Under the pieces are notes generated by a model that was not told where the DNA came from, ran no database searches, and saw only the letters and a list, made by a program, of their open reading frames with translations. Below are positions 39,030 through 48,679 of a stretch of 64,000 bases of DNA, one piece after another. How positions within the stretch are numbered: the stretch's first letter is position 1; every line of letters starts with the position of its first letter. The position numbers were made by a program, and so were the translations under genes. Source of the DNA: Methylocystis sp. (GTDB taxonomy: Bacteria; Pseudomonadota; Alphaproteobacteria; Rhizobiales; Beijerinckiaceae); the NCBI GenBank assembly GCA_016178015.1, contig JACOUB010000001.1, positions 1 through 64,000 of the forward strand, written 5' to 3'.

Positions 39030-42000
39030 ATGAAGATCGAGCGCCGCTACACCAAAGCCGGACAGTCCCCTTACGCGGACATCGCATTCCGCACGGCGCG
39101 CAGCGAAATCCGCAATCCCGACGGCTCCATCGTCTTTGCGCTCGACGACATCGACGTTCCCGCCGCCTGGAGCCAGGTGGCGAGCGACGTGCTGGCGCAG
39201 AAATATTTCCGCAAGGCCGGCGTGCCGGCGCGCCTGAAACGCGTCGAGGAGAACGGCGTTCCGAGCTTCCTGTGGCGCTCGGTCCCCGATACGGACGCGC
39301 TCGCGGACCTGCCCAAGGAGCAGCGTACGACCTCCGAGACGTCGGCGCGCCAGGTGTTCGACCGGCTGGCCGGGACCTGGACCTATTGGGGCTGGAAAGG
39401 CGGCTATTTCGATGCGGAAGAAGACGCTTCGGCGTTCCAGGACGAATTGCGCACCATGCTGGCGCGGCAGATGGCGGCGCCCAATTCCCCGCAATGGTTC
39501 AACACCGGCCTATATTGGGCCTATGGCGTCGACGGCCCCAGCCAAGGCCACTTCTATGTCGCTTACGACACCGGCAAGCTGACCAAATCGACGACCGCCT
39601 ACATCCATCCGCAGCCGCACGCCTGTTTCATCCAGGCGGTCGAAGACGACCTGGTCAATGACGGCGGCATCATGGACCTGTGGGTGCGCGAGGCGCGCCT
39701 GTTCAAATACGGCTCGGGAACGGGATCGAATTTCTCCAAGCTGCGCGGCGAGAACGAGAAGCTGTCGGGCGGCGGCGCGTCATCGGGACTGATGTCGTTC
39801 CTCAAGATCGGCGACCGCGCGGCCGGCGCGATCAAATCCGGCGGCACCACGCGGCGCGCCGCCAAGATGGTGGTCGTCGACGTCGATCATCCCGACATCG
39901 AAGCTTTCATCGACTGGAAGGCGAAGGAAGAAGAGAAAGTCGCCTCGCTGGTCACGGGCTCAAAGATCGTCAAGAAACATCTGAAGGCCGTTCTGCGCGC
40001 CTGCGTAAATTGCGAGGGCTCCGGCGACGACTGCTTCAACGCCGAGAAGAACCCGGCCTTGAAGCGTGAAATCCGCGCGGCGCGGCGAAACGACGTGCCC
40101 GACGCGTACATCAAGCGCGTCATTCAATTCGCGCGTCAGGGTTACAAGGACGTTTCTTTCGACACCTACGACATCGACTGGGACAGCGAGGCCTATCTCA
40201 CCGTCTCCGGCCAGAACTCCAACAACACGGTGCGCGTCACCGACGATTTTCTGCACGCGGTCGAAGCGGACGAAGATTGGACGCTGACCCGGCGCCTCGA
40301 CGGCAAGCCGGCCAAGACGCTGAAAGCGCGCGATCTGTGGGAAAAGATCGGCTACGCCGCCTGGGCCTCCGCTGATCCCGGCGTGCAGTTTCACACGACC
40401 ATCAACGATTGGCACACCTGCCCGGCCGCCGGGCCGATCCGCGCCTCCAATCCGTGCTCGGAATATATGTTCCTCGACGACACGGCGTGTAATCTCGCCT
40501 CGCTCAATCTCTTGCAATTCCGCGAGTCCCCCTCCCTTCCCTCCCCCGCAAGCGGGGGAGGGTTAGGGCGGGGGTTCGATGTCGACTCGTACGAACACGC
40601 GGTGCGGCTGTGGACCGTCGTGCTCGAAATCTCGGTGCTGATGGCGCAGTTCCCGTCGCGCGAGATCGCCAAGCTCTCTTATGACTATCGCACGCTCGGC
40701 CTCGGCTACGCCAACATCGGCGGCCTGTTGATGTCGTCGGGCATCGCTTACGACAGCGACGCGGGGCGGGCCTATTGCGGCGCGCTGTCGGCGATCATGA
40801 CCGGCGTCGCCTACCGCACGTCGGCCGAAATGGCCAAGGAGCGCGGCGCCTTCGCGGGCTTCGCCGCCAATCGCGACGCCATGCTGCGCGTCATTTGCAA
40901 TCATCGGCGCGCCGCGCATGGACAGCTCGCCGGCTACGAGAAGCTCTCGACCACCCCGGTTCCGCTCGATCATGCCGCTTGCCCGGACGCGGCTCTCGTC
41001 GCCCATGCGATGCGCGCTTGGGACGAGGCGCTGGCGCAAGGCGAGCAACACGGCTACCGCAATGCGCAAGTCTCGGTGGTGGCGCCGACCGGCACCATCG
41101 GCCTGGTCATGGATTGCGACACCACCGGCATCGAGCCTGATTTCGCGCTCGTCAAATTCAAGAAGCTGGCCGGCGGCGGCTACCTCAAGATCGTCAACCG
41201 CGCCGTGCCGGAAGCGTTGCGCACGCTGGGCTACACGGAGGCGCAGATCGCCGAGATCGAAGCTTACGCCGTCGGCCACGCTTCGCTCGCCGACGCCGGC
41301 GCGATCAACGCCGCGTCGCTTGGCGCGCGCGGCTTCACCGAGGAGAAGATCAAAACGGTCGAGGCGGCGCTTCGCTCGGCATTCGACATCAAATTCGTGT
41401 TCAACAGATGGACGCTGGGCGCCGACTTCCTCACGACCGCGCTAAAGGTTGCGCCCGCGGCGCTCGATGATCCGAGCTTCGATCTGTTGACGCATCTCGG
41501 CTTTTCCAAAGCGGAGATCGACGCCGCCAACATCCACATTTGCGGGGCCATGACGCTGGAGGGCGCGCCGCATCTGGCAGCCGAACACTATCCGGTGTTC
41601 GATTGCGCCAACGCCTGCGGGCGCACCGGCAAGCGCTACCTCTCGGTCGAGAGCCACATCCGCATGATGGCCGCGGCGCAGCCGTTCATCTCTGGCGCCA
41701 TCTCGAAGACCATCAACATGCCAAACGACGCGACGATCGCGGAGTGCGAGGCGGCCTACATGCTGTCCTGGCGCCTGGCGCTGAAGGCCAACGCGCTCTA
41801 TCGCGACGGCTCCAAGCTGTCGCAGCCGCTGTCGGCGCAGCTCGTCTCCGGCGACGACGACGACGCCGATGAACTGGCCGAGGAGATCATTGCCGCCAAC
41901 GCGCCGGCGCGCGCCGCGGCGATCGCCGAGCGCATCGTCGAGCGCGTCGTGCATCATGTGGTGCGCGAGCGCGAAAAGCTCCCCAACCGGCGCAAGAGCT

Positions 42001-42695
42001 ACACCCAGAAGGCGACGGTCGGCGGCCACAAGGTCTATCTGCACACCGGCGAATATCAGGACGGTCGCTTAGGCGAAATCTTCATCGACATGCACAAGGA
42101 AGGCGCCGCCTTCCGCAGCCTGATGAACAATTTCGCCATCGCCATCTCGCTCGGCCTGCAATATGGCGTGCCGCTCGAGGAGTATGTCGACGCCTTCACC
42201 TTCACGCGGTTCGAGCCGGCCGGCCCCGTGCAAGGCAATGACGCGATCAAGAACGCCACGTCCATTCTCGACTACGTGTTCCGCGAGCTCGCCATCTCGT
42301 ATCTGGGCCGCAACGACCTCGCCCATGTGTCGCCCGACGACATCGGCCACGACGCCTTGGGCGGCGGCGTCGCCCAGGGCAAGGCGCCGGCCGGCGAAAG
42401 CGCGGCAAGCTCGGTCGTCTCGAAGGGCCTGGTGCGCTCGAAGACCGACCGCTTGATGGTGGTGGGCGGCGCGACGGCGCTGCGCGGCGACGTGACGCAG
42501 GAGGTCGAGCCCTTGTCGCAGCTCGGTTGGACGCAGCCGACCAGGAAAATCGAGAGCGTCGCCGAAAAACGCGCCGAGGCGCGCATGAAAGGTTACGTCG
42601 GCGAAGCCTGCCCCGAATGCGCGAATTTTACCTTGGTGCGCAACGGCACCTGCCTGAAGTGCGAGACGTGCGGCGCGACCACGGGGTGCAGTTGA
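39030..42695 (+). CDS. nrdJ: Vitamin B12-dependent ribonucleotide reductase (class II)
   Basis: A 1221-residue NrdJ that reduces ribonucleotides using adenosylcobalamin and needs neither oxygen nor a separate radical subunit. SNPCSEYMF (about 473-481) holds the catalytic Asn-Cys-Glu set. [11 protein letters not shown] and APTGTIG are conserved nucleotide-site motifs, and the C-terminus carries [22 protein letters not shown], a zinc-type tail that may regenerate the active-site disulfide. Residues 500-515 ([16 protein letters not shown]) are encoded by an in-frame palindromic repeat absent from what I know of the family. Reading continues normally after it ([12 protein letters not shown]), so the gene is apparently functional. 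Confidence 0.95.
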   Translation: MKIERRYTKAGQSPYADIAFRTARSEIRNPDGSIVFALDDIDVPAAWSQVASDVLAQKYFRKAGVPARLKRVEENGVPSFLWRSVPDTDALADLPKEQRTTSETSARQVFDRLAGTWTYWGWKGGYFDAEEDASAFQDELRTMLARQMAAPNSPQWFNTGLYWAYGVDGPSQGHFYVAYDTGKLTKSTTAYIHPQPHACFIQAVEDDLVNDGGIMDLWVREARLFKYGSGTGSNFSKLRGENEKLSGGGASSGLMSFLKIGDRAAGAIKSGGTTRRAAKMVVVDVDHPDIEAFIDWKAKEEEKVASLVTGSKIVKKHLKAVLRACVNCEGSGDDCFNAEKNPALKREIRAARRNDVPDAYIKRVIQFARQGYKDVSFDTYDIDWDSEAYLTVSGQNSNNTVRVTDDFLHAVEADEDWTLTRRLDGKPAKTLKARDLWEKIGYAAWASADPGVQFHTTINDWHTCPAAGPIRASNPCSEYMFLDDTACNLASLNLLQFRESPSLPSPASGGGLGRGFDVDSYEHAVRLWTVVLEISVLMAQFPSREIAKLSYDYRTLGLGYANIGGLLMSSGIAYDSDAGRAYCGALSAIMTGVAYRTSAEMAKERGAFAGFAANRDAMLRVICNHRRAAHGQLAGYEKLSTTPVPLDHAACPDAALVAHAMRAWDEALAQGEQHGYRNAQVSVVAPTGTIGLVMDCDTTGIEPDFALVKFKKLAGGGYLKIVNRAVPEALRTLGYTEAQIAEIEAYAVGHASLADAGAINAASLGARGFTEEKIKTVEAALRSAFDIKFVFNRWTLGADFLTTALKVAPAALDDPSFDLLTHLGFSKAEIDAANIHICGAMTLEGAPHLAAEHYPVFDCANACGRTGKRYLSVESHIRMMAAAQPFISGAISKTINMPNDATIAECEAAYMLSWRLALKANALYRDGSKLSQPLSAQLVSGDDDDADELAEEIIAANAPARAAAIAERIVERVVHHVVREREKLPNRRKSYTQKATVGGHKVYLHTGEYQDGRLGEIFIDMHKEGAAFRSLMNNFAIAISLGLQYGVPLEEYVDAFTFTRFEPAGPVQGNDAIKNATSILDYVFRELAISYLGRNDLAHVSPDDIGHDALGGGVAQGKAPAGESAASSVVSKGLVRSKTDRLMVVGGATALRGDVTQEVEPLSQLGWTQPTRKIESVAEKRAEARMKGYVGEACPECANFTLVRNGTCLKCETCGATTGCS
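40527..40575. repeat. Family A palindrome inside nrdJ coding sequence
   Basis: A C-rich arm (CCCTTCCCTCCCCCGC) followed by a G-rich arm (GCGGGGGAGGGTTAGGGCGG) forms an imperfect palindrome of about 49 bases. It matches the repeats at 22880-23009 and 46530-46646. It lies in frame within nrdJ. Confidence 0.9.
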
Positions 42696-42706
42696 GCATC
42701 GCAAAA

Positions 42707-43534
42707 ATGAGTGAAGCGAAACTCAAGAAAACAGCAACGAATAGGCTGTTGGCGCAACACCCATTTTGTTGCTTCTGTGGTGGCGAAACTGTCGCTACCA
42801 CAAGAGAGCATTACCCGCCAAAAGCGCTATTCGATAATTCTCATCGGCCAGATCAGCTCGTAGCGCCTGCGTGCAACCCATGCAATGATGTCTCGCGCAA
42901 CGCTGATCTCGTCACGGCAATTGTTGCGCGATGGAGATTTTCCGAACTTGAGGAAACGGAAGCAGCGGATATCAAAAAGTTGATACAGCGCTTGCGATAC
43001 CAAGCGCCAAATATTGGCCGTGAGTGGCTGGAAATGAGTTCGGGAACCGGGCAAAAGCGCGCCCGCCGACACTTACAAAATAACGGAGTTCCTGTATCAT
43101 TTGAAAGCGGGTATGTGAGTGTTGGACAGGAAACGATCCCACAATTGAATCTATTCTCTCACAAAATTGCGCTTGCCATGTACTTCGATGCAACCAAGAC
43201 GCCGCTTCCTTTATCCGGTGTCGTGTTCGCTCAGTTCAGTACCAAAGAAGACGTGATCGCAAACGGAATTCCGGACGAAGTCAAAGCGCATTTGGGGGCT
43301 CCTCAGTCCCTAAAGCAGGGGCAATGGGACACACGTCTGCATTTCGAATTCCGAACGGCCTTAAGTGACGACCACAACGTATTTCAGGTTTTCGCACGAC
43401 TTCGATATGGCCTATTTGTGCACGGAACGATCGTAGTTCATCCCGAGTTATCGCCGGACATAGATTGGAATGGATGGCTTCATCCGAATGAACTTCCCTC
43501 CATACTCCTCGACCCACGTTTCCATGGAAGATGA
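42707..43534 (+). CDS. HNH-type zinc protein, possible nuclease
   Basis: A 275-residue protein. The N-terminal region has FCCFCGG, then REHYPPKALF and ACNPCN: two CxxC pairs bracketing a His-containing turn, as in the treble-clef HNH nuclease fold. The C-terminal 200 residues are unrecognised. Its base content is clearly less GC-rich than nrdJ, suggesting recent transfer. No methyltransferase, integrase or second defence gene adjoins it. ATG 42707 lies 11 bases after the nrdJ stop. Nuclease activity and a defence role are inference. Confidence 0.6.
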   Translation: MSEAKLKKTATNRLLAQHPFCCFCGGETVATTREHYPPKALFDNSHRPDQLVAPACNPCNDVSRNADLVTAIVARWRFSELEETEAADIKKLIQRLRYQAPNIGREWLEMSSGTGQKRARRHLQNNGVPVSFESGYVSVGQETIPQLNLFSHKIALAMYFDATKTPLPLSGVVFAQFSTKEDVIANGIPDEVKAHLGAPQSLKQGQWDTRLHFEFRTALSDDHNVFQVFARLRYGLFVHGTIVVHPELSPDIDWNGWLHPNELPSILLDPRFHGR

Positions 43535-43574
43535 CGGCGCCGCCGCCTACCCTTCCAGGTTCAGCGCAGCCCCT

Positions 43575-44110
43575 CGGCGTGGATGCCCGGCACAAGGCCG
43601 GGCATGACGGCGGCAAACACTTCGAGGCTCGCTGCCATCCATCGGCGTGGATGCCCGCGACGAGCGCGGGCATGACGCGGAGAGCGCACGAATAAAGTCG
43701 AATGACACCGGATGCTGAAAGTATTTTGGTACGCTTGGTTCCCGTCATGGCCGGGCTTGTCCCGGCCATCCACGCCGGAACGTGACGAAGCGATACAGGA
43801 TGAAGCGACAGCGGCGCGAGCCTCTTGCGTCATTCCGCAATGTCTCGGCGTGGATGCCCGCGACAAGCGCGGGCATGACGGCGCGGAGGCGCGAAACGCC
43901 CAAGTTGCCGAGTGTATCAGAACGACAAACCTATGGTCGTCATGGCCTGACTTGTTCCGGCCATCCACGTCGGGACGTGGCGAAGCGATACGGGATGAAG
44001 CGACAGTGGCGCGCGCCTCTTGCGTCATTCCGCAATGTCTCGGCGTGGATGCCCGCCACATAGGCGAGCGAAGCGACGCCGTCTTCGATGGCTTTGCGCG
44101 GGCATGACGG
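43575..44110. repeat. Array of family E palindromic repeats
   Basis: The gap between the HNH-type and GIY-YIG genes holds no gene. It contains short hairpins (about 43575-43610 and 43643-43678) and two full family E elements (43742-43881 and 43938-44110). The two full copies share a near-identical stretch (GAAGCGATACGGGATGAAGC..., TTGCGTCATTCCGCAATGTC) and look like a duplication. The second copy is interrupted in its right hairpin by about 40 extra bases (CACATAGGCGAGCGAAGCGA...). Confidence 0.88.
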
Positions 44111-44121
44111 TGCAGGCGGCT

Positions 44122-44412
44122 TCAGCGGTTCAAATCCTCATAGAGATCGCGCCAGTCGGGATTCATGTCCAGGATGAGGCGCACTTTCCAAGCGCGCGAC
44201 CAATGCTTCATCGTCTTTTCGCGCTGGATCGCGTCGCAAATGTCTTCGTGACGCTCGTACCAAGTGAGACGCTTCAGGGCATACCGTTTCGTGAAGCCAT
44301 CAATCGAGCCCTCGCGATGCTCCCATATGCGACGCGATAAATCGCTCGTAACGCCGAGATAGAGAACTCCGTTCGGCCGATTTGCGACGATATAAACCCA
44401 GCCGCCTCGCAT
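44122..44412 (-). CDS. GIY-YIG family endonuclease-like protein
   Basis: A 96-residue single-domain protein. GGWVYIVANRPNGVLYLGVTS carries the GIY-YIG signature (as VYI...YLG), followed by DLSRRIWEHREGSIDGFTKRY with the catalytic Arg, and a Glu in AIQREKTMKHW. This is the short UvrC-like (YhbQ/UPF0213-related) type common in Alphaproteobacteria; cellular role unknown. The start is taken at ATG 44412; an ATG five codons upstream (44427) is possible. It borders the repeat array. Confidence 0.85.
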   Translation of the reverse strand: MRGGWVYIVANRPNGVLYLGVTSDLSRRIWEHREGSIDGFTKRYALKRLTWYERHEDICDAIQREKTMKHWSRAWKVRLILDMNPDWRDLYEDLNR

Positions 44413-44823
44413 TACCCGAGCTTGCATGGCGGAGATGCCCGACACAAGACCGCGCATCAGACAACTGACCCATCGACATTGGGACCGTGATGGCCGAGCT
44501 GTTCCGCGAAGGGCAAACAACGACCCCCCAGCGCCCGCCGTGGCGCGTCAAATTGTCTCATGATTTTCAGTCGCTTGTCCTGTTCCTCCAAACGAATTAT
44601 CCTTCGTGCGCGAACGTCCGGCGGCGGGAGCGGGAGATGGCGAGGATTTTCGTCAAAAGCGGAAGCAGAACAGAGGCGCAAAACCAGTGCGCGCCAAGCG
44701 GAAATCATCGACATTTTCGCAAGACGCGCGAAGAGCGCCGCGTTTTAGGCGAGAGTCTCTCTCATTCCTTAGCCACGAAGGCCGCCGTCGCGCGTGTCTC
44801 GAACAAAGTCCAAGGAGGGTCAG
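44413..44823. other. Intergenic stretch, no feature seen
   Basis: 411 bases between the GIY-YIG gene and the small membrane protein gene. Short open frames here lack ribosome-binding sites and recognisable motifs. It presumably holds the promoters of the two divergent genes. Confidence 0.5.
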
Positions 44824-45027
44824 ATGAGCCAGAATACTTCGAAAAACGTTGAAGAAAAAGGGGTTAGCAAGGCCTCGATCATCGGTGCGGTGGTTGGCGC
44901 GATTGTGGGCGCCGGCTTCGGTCAACTGTTCCTCGGCGACACGGTAGGGCTCGGACCGGTTGCCTTTCTGCCAGTCGGCATCATGTTCGGCGTGGCCGGC
45001 TACATGGGCGCCGCCCTGCTCGACTGA
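44824..45027 (+). CDS. Small glycine-zipper membrane protein
   Basis: A 67-residue protein with a polar N-terminus (MSQNTSKNVEEKGVSK), a glycine-zipper helix (IIGAVVGAIVGAGFGQLFLG) and a second hydrophobic segment (FLPVGIMFGVAGYMGAALL). The start is strongly supported by AAGGAGG eight bases upstream of ATG 44824. Two helices place it in the inner or outer membrane. I recognise no family. A strong terminator follows 54 bases after its stop, so it is probably its own transcript. Confidence 0.75.
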   Translation: MSQNTSKNVEEKGVSKASIIGAVVGAIVGAGFGQLFLGDTVGLGPVAFLPVGIMFGVAGYMGAALLD

Positions 45028-45081
45028 AGTCGTCGCAAGAAGGGACGGCGGGCCAGCGCCTCGCCGCCGCATTCTCGAAGC

Positions 45082-45120
45082 CTGACCGCGCGCGACGCGT
45101 GCGCGCGGTCAGTTGTTTCT
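45082..45120 (+). terminator. Rho-independent terminator
   Basis: CTGACCGCGCGC (45082-45093) and GCGCGCGGTCAG (45101-45112) form a perfect 12-bp stem with a seven-base loop, followed by TTGTTTCT. It terminates the small membrane-protein gene. The 293 bases after it, up to 45413, hold no supported gene. Confidence 0.85.
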
Positions 45121-45413
45121 GTCAGATTGGCGCCGCGAGCCGATCAGCACTCTCGCGCGCAAGAAGACTTGCGCTCGCCGCCTGAAAGGCGCGCGAGAGA
45201 ATTGCTCGCCGCCGCGGGCGGCTGCTGGTCGACTGCCGGCGGAAGGCGCGATTTATCGATGGTGACCGCGCCGGCCGCGTGCGCTACAAGGCGCGTCATG
45301 CGCTTTGCCACTCTCGTCTTGCTTAGCGGCGGCGGCGTCCGGCCTGTCGCGAACGCCGGGCGCACGCGCGCGTCGCCGCCCGGGGGCGCGGATCAGCGTA
45401 TTAGGGCCGTGGC

Positions 45414-46499
45414 GTGACCGTGCCGCCTGCCCAAACCGGCGCTGTCGCCGCCGTGCAGACGCTCACCGTCACCGAGAACGAAGCGGGGTTGCGGCTCGAC
45501 CGTTGGTTCAAGCGGCGGTTTCCGACGCTGGCGCTCTCGCATCTCGCCAAAATTTGCCGCAAAGGCGAGGTTCGCGTCGACGGCAAGCGCGTGGCGACGT
45601 CGACGCGGCTGGAGCTGGACCAAAAAGTCCGCGTTCCGCCGCTGATGATCGACGCCCCCGCCGCGCCCGCCGTCAAACGCGCCAGCCCCGCGGACGCCCA
45701 AGCGCTCGCCAGCATGACCTTGTTCGAGGACAAGGACGTGCTGGTGCTCGACAAGCCGTTTGGATTGGCCGTGCAGGGCGGCTCCGGCACGACGCGCCAC
45801 ATCGACGCGATGCTCGCGGCGCTGGCCACAGGAGATGCGCGGCCGGCGCTCGTGCATCGGCTCGACCGCGACACCTCCGGCGTCCTGCTGATCGCCAAAA
45901 ATCGCCGCGTCGCCGCCGAACTCGGCGAGGTCTTCCGCTCGCGGCAAGCCAAAAAGATTTATTGGGCGCTGGTCGAAGGGGTTCCCAAGCCCGCGCAAGG
46001 GCGCATCTCACTCTATCTCGCCAAGGGCCCCGGCATGGGCGACGAACGGCCGGCGCGACAAGCGGGCGTTGTCGCGCGCGCCATCGAGAAAATGCGCGTC
46101 GCGCGCCATGGCGACGCCGGCGCCCAGCATTCGCTCACCTATTACGCCATTGTCGACAAGGCGGCGCCGCGTTGCGCCTGGCTGTCGATGAGGCCGCTCA
46201 CCGGACGCACGCATCAGTTGCGCGCCCACGCCGAGGCCATCGGCCATCCGATCTTCGGCGACCCCAAATACGGCCATCGCCCAGAAGACGACGTGCGCCG
46301 GCGCGATCCGCTGCGCGCCATGCCGCGCGAACTCGACGCCAAACTGCATTTGCTGGCTCGTCGTCTCGTCTTGCCGCACCCCAGAGGCGGCGTGCTCGAC
46401 GTCACCGCCCCGCTGCCGGAGCATATGCGGAAGAGTTGGGATGTCTTCGGCTTCGATGCAAAGCGATACGACCCGATCGAGGACGCGCCCAATGAGTGA
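45414..46499 (+). CDS. RluA family pseudouridine synthase
   Basis: A 361-residue enzyme that converts uridines to pseudouridine in 23S rRNA. The S4 RNA-binding domain (about 20-80) includes RLDRWFKRRFPTLALSHLAK and GEVRVDGKRV. The catalytic domain has HRLDRDTSG, with the catalytic Asp151. LTGRTHQLRAHAEAIGHPIFGD is the conserved second motif. By length and S4 domain it is closest to RluC. GTG 45414 is used, the region before being non-coding. It is followed by a palindromic repeat pair and then ATP12. Confidence 0.92.
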   Translation: MTVPPAQTGAVAAVQTLTVTENEAGLRLDRWFKRRFPTLALSHLAKICRKGEVRVDGKRVATSTRLELDQKVRVPPLMIDAPAAPAVKRASPADAQALASMTLFEDKDVLVLDKPFGLAVQGGSGTTRHIDAMLAALATGDARPALVHRLDRDTSGVLLIAKNRRVAAELGEVFRSRQAKKIYWALVEGVPKPAQGRISLYLAKGPGMGDERPARQAGVVARAIEKMRVARHGDAGAQHSLTYYAIVDKAAPRCAWLSMRPLTGRTHQLRAHAEAIGHPIFGDPKYGHRPEDDVRRRDPLRAMPRELDAKLHLLARRLVLPHPRGGVLDVTAPLPEHMRKSWDVFGFDAKRYDPIEDAPNE

Positions 46500-46529
46500 G
46501 CGCGCCTCCGGCCGATCGCCGTGTAACAA

Positions 46530-46646
46530 GCCCCCTCCCCAGCCCTCCCCCGCTTCGCGGGAGAGGGGGAGAGGCGCTGACGCCGATCGCTGGCGTCCCC
46601 TCTCCCGCGAGGCGGAGCCGAGCGGGGGAGGGACAGGGAGGGGGAA
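46530..46646. repeat. Palindromic repeat family A, paired copies
   Basis: The left hairpin (CCCTCCCCCGCTTCGCGG plus GAGAGGGGG) and right hairpin (CCCTCTCCCGCGAGGCGG... to GGGGGAGGG) repeat the secA-downstream element at 22880-23009. They sit between rluC-type and ATP12 genes and remain open in the ATP12 reading frame. Confidence 0.88.
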
Positions 46647-46669
46647 ACTCGCATCGAAGGACGCGCGCC

Positions 46670-47416
46670 GTGGCAAATGACGCGCGTCCCGAGTTGGCCC
46701 GACGATTTTACAAGGAGGCGAAACCCGCGCGCCGCAACGGCGGCTTTGCCGTTCTGCTCGACCGCAGGCCCGTCAAGACGCCGGCGCGCCGCAAGCTCGT
46801 CGTGCCCTGCTTGGCTCTCGCAGACGCGCTCGCCGCCGAATGGCAGGGGCAAGGCGAGGGCGTCGATCCGGCGGCTATGCCATTGACCCGTCTCGTCAAT
46901 GCGGCGATCGACGGGGTCGCCGGGCAAATGTTCGAGACGCAAGCGGAGGTGGTGAAATACGGCGCTTGCGACCTCGTTTGCTACCGGGCCAGCGAACCGA
47001 TCCAACTGGCGCTGGCGCAAGCCGCCGCCTGGGATCCGCTCGTCGCCTTCGCCCGCGCAAAACTCGGCGCCGACCTGATTTTGGCGCAAGGCGTCATGTT
47101 CGCGCCGCAGCCGGCGCCGGCGTTGGCGGCGCTGCGCAACGCCGTGCGCGCCTATGTCGGCGACGACGCAGCTTCGCCGTTCCGCTTGGCGGCGCTGCAT
47201 GCGGCGACGACGCTGACCGGCTCGTGCGTGATCGCGATGGCCAACGCCCTGGGCGAAATCGGCGTGGCGCAGGCGTGGGGGGCGGCGCATGTCGATGAAG
47301 ACGCGCAGATGGACGCCTGGGGCGCCGACCCGGAGTCTCTCGCCCGTCGCGAGCGGCGCTACGTGGAGATGCTGGCGGCGGCCCACCTCATGAGGATGTT
47401 GGCCGACGAGGGTTGA
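46670..47416 (+). CDS. ATP12 family chaperone
   Basis: A 248-residue protein matching the F1-ATPase assembly chaperone ATP12: RRFYKEAKPARRNGGFAVLL, DRRPVKTPARRKLVVP, MPLTRLVNAAIDG and YGACDLVCYRASEP are conserved. It is thought to bind the alpha subunit during F1 assembly in mitochondria and Alphaproteobacteria. GTG 46670 is chosen because GAAGGA lies nine bases upstream; the frame is open back to a GTG at 46496 that overlaps the previous stop, but the extra residues come from the repeat. It follows the pseudouridine synthase gene, a common alphaproteobacterial arrangement. Confidence 0.9.
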   Translation: MANDARPELARRFYKEAKPARRNGGFAVLLDRRPVKTPARRKLVVPCLALADALAAEWQGQGEGVDPAAMPLTRLVNAAIDGVAGQMFETQAEVVKYGACDLVCYRASEPIQLALAQAAAWDPLVAFARAKLGADLILAQGVMFAPQPAPALAALRNAVRAYVGDDAASPFRLAALHAATTLTGSCVIAMANALGEIGVAQAWGAAHVDEDAQMDAWGADPESLARRERRYVEMLAAAHLMRMLADEG

Positions 47417-47437
47417 GCGGAATGGGGCGGATCGGAT

Positions 47438-47499
47438 CTTGGACCGCGAGCCTTCAGGCTCGCTCCAGCGATTGCGAGCCTGAAGGCTCGCGGTCCAAG
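47438..47499. repeat. Palindromic repeat family D, copy 1 (26-bp arms)
   Basis: Arms 47438-47463 and 47474-47499 (beginning CTTGGACCGCGAGCC) are perfect reverse complements around a ten-base loop. Each arm holds a smaller palindrome (GAGCCTTCAGGCTC). It lies 21 bases after the ATP12 stop and 157 before nuoA. The second copy is at 56650-56705. Confidence 0.95.
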
Positions 47500-47655
47500 G
47501 CATTGCGACGCTCCCTCGCTTGTCTCTTGCTTTGACCAGTACGCTGGTTTACGGAACGCGCGGTCGGACGCGAGGGACGAATCCCGCTCAGGCCCGCCGT
47601 TTTCCCGCCGTTCGGACGCGCCCGCCTCCGAACGCCCCCACTTCGGACTTGCCCG

Positions 47656-48021
47656 ATGCCGAGCCTTCTCGACCAATATCTGCCGGTCGTCATCTTCGCC
47701 GCGCTGTCGGCGGTCATCGCCGGCGCCCTGCTGGTCGCTCCCTTCCTGCTGGCGTTCAAGGCGCCGGACCCCGAAAAGCTCTCCGCTTACGAGTGCGGCT
47801 TCAATCCTTTCGGCGACGCGCGCATGAAATTCGACGTGCGCTTTTATCTGGTGTCGCTGCTGTTCATCGTCTTCGATCTCGAAGTCGCCTTTCTGTTCCC
47901 GTGGACGGTGGCCTTCAAGGAGGCCGGAGCTTTCGGATTCTGGTCGATGATGGGCTTCCTCGCCGTGCTGACGGTCGGGTTCGTCTATGAATGGCGCAAG
48001 GGAGCGCTCGAATGGGATTGA
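47656..48021 (+). CDS. nuoA: NADH-quinone oxidoreductase subunit A
   Basis: A 121-residue membrane subunit of complex I with three transmembrane helices. The conserved [20 protein letters not shown] loop (SAYECG... here) and FLFPWTV are NuoA hallmarks. It packs against NuoH at the quinone-site end. First gene of the nuo operon; its stop overlaps the nuoB start. The 239 bases before it hold a family D palindrome and probably the promoter. Confidence 0.97.
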   Translation: MPSLLDQYLPVVIFAALSAVIAGALLVAPFLLAFKAPDPEKLSAYECGFNPFGDARMKFDVRFYLVSLLFIVFDLEVAFLFPWTVAFKEAGAFGFWSMMGFLAVLTVGFVYEWRKGALEWD

Positions 48022-48596
48022 TCTCCAGCCAAAGCTCGACCCTGATTGCGCCGCAGGGCAAGGGCCTCATCGACCCGAGGACCGGCCGGCCGGTCGGCTC
48101 GGACGATTCGTTTTTCCTAGGCTTGAACGACGAACTCGCCGACAAGGGTTTCTTGGTCACGGCGACCGACGAGCTCGTCAATTGGGCGCGCACCGGCTCG
48201 CTGATGTGGATGATGTTCGGCTTGGCCTGTTGCGCGGTTGAAATGATCCAGGCCGCCATGCCGCGCTACGACCTCGAGCGGTTCGGCTTCGCGCCGCGCG
48301 GCAGCCCGCGCCAGTCCGACGTGATCGTCATCTCCGGCACGCTCACGAACAAGATGGCGCCGGCGCTGCGTAAGGTTTACGACCAGATGCCGGAGCCGCG
48401 CTACGTCATTTCGATGGGCTCCTGCGCCAATGGCGGCGGCTATTACCACTATTCCTATTCGGTCGTGCGCGGCTGCGATCGCATCATTCCGGTGGACATC
48501 TATGTTCCCGGCTGCCCGCCTTCGGCGGAAGCGCTCGTCTATGGCGTCCTGCTCCTGCAAAAGAAGATCCGGCGCACGGGAACGATCGAGCGGTGA
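48012..48596 (+). CDS. nuoB: NADH-quinone oxidoreductase subunit B
   Basis: A 194-residue peripheral subunit carrying cluster N2 next to the quinone site. The cluster ligands are in [10 protein letters not shown] (the adjacent Cys pair), [10 protein letters not shown] and [14 protein letters not shown] 48012 overlaps the end of nuoA by ten bases, so translation is coupled. A family A hairpin follows directly. Confidence 0.97.
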   Translation: MGLISSQSSTLIAPQGKGLIDPRTGRPVGSDDSFFLGLNDELADKGFLVTATDELVNWARTGSLMWMMFGLACCAVEMIQAAMPRYDLERFGFAPRGSPRQSDVIVISGTLTNKMAPALRKVYDQMPEPRYVISMGSCANGGGYYHYSYSVVRGCDRIIPVDIYVPGCPPSAEALVYGVLLLQKKIRRTGTIER

Positions 48597-48605
48597 GGGG
48601 CGCTT

Positions 48606-48631
48606 CCCTCTCCCCGTTCGCGGGGAGAGGG
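48606..48631. repeat. Hairpin between nuoB and nuoC (family A-like)
   Basis: CCCTCTCCCCG-TTCG-CGGGGAGAGGG is a perfect 11-bp stem with a four-base loop, ten bases after the nuoB stop. No T-run follows, so it need not terminate. Confidence 0.85.
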
Positions 48632-48679
48632 GGCGCGCGTCCGATCCAGGGACGCGTAGCAAGGCACAAGGAAACGCGA

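Noticed and set aside
45127-45417. A 96-codon frame before the pseudouridine synthase
   Set aside because: No ribosome-binding site, biased composition and no recognisable motif; it ends within the start of the next gene in another frame.
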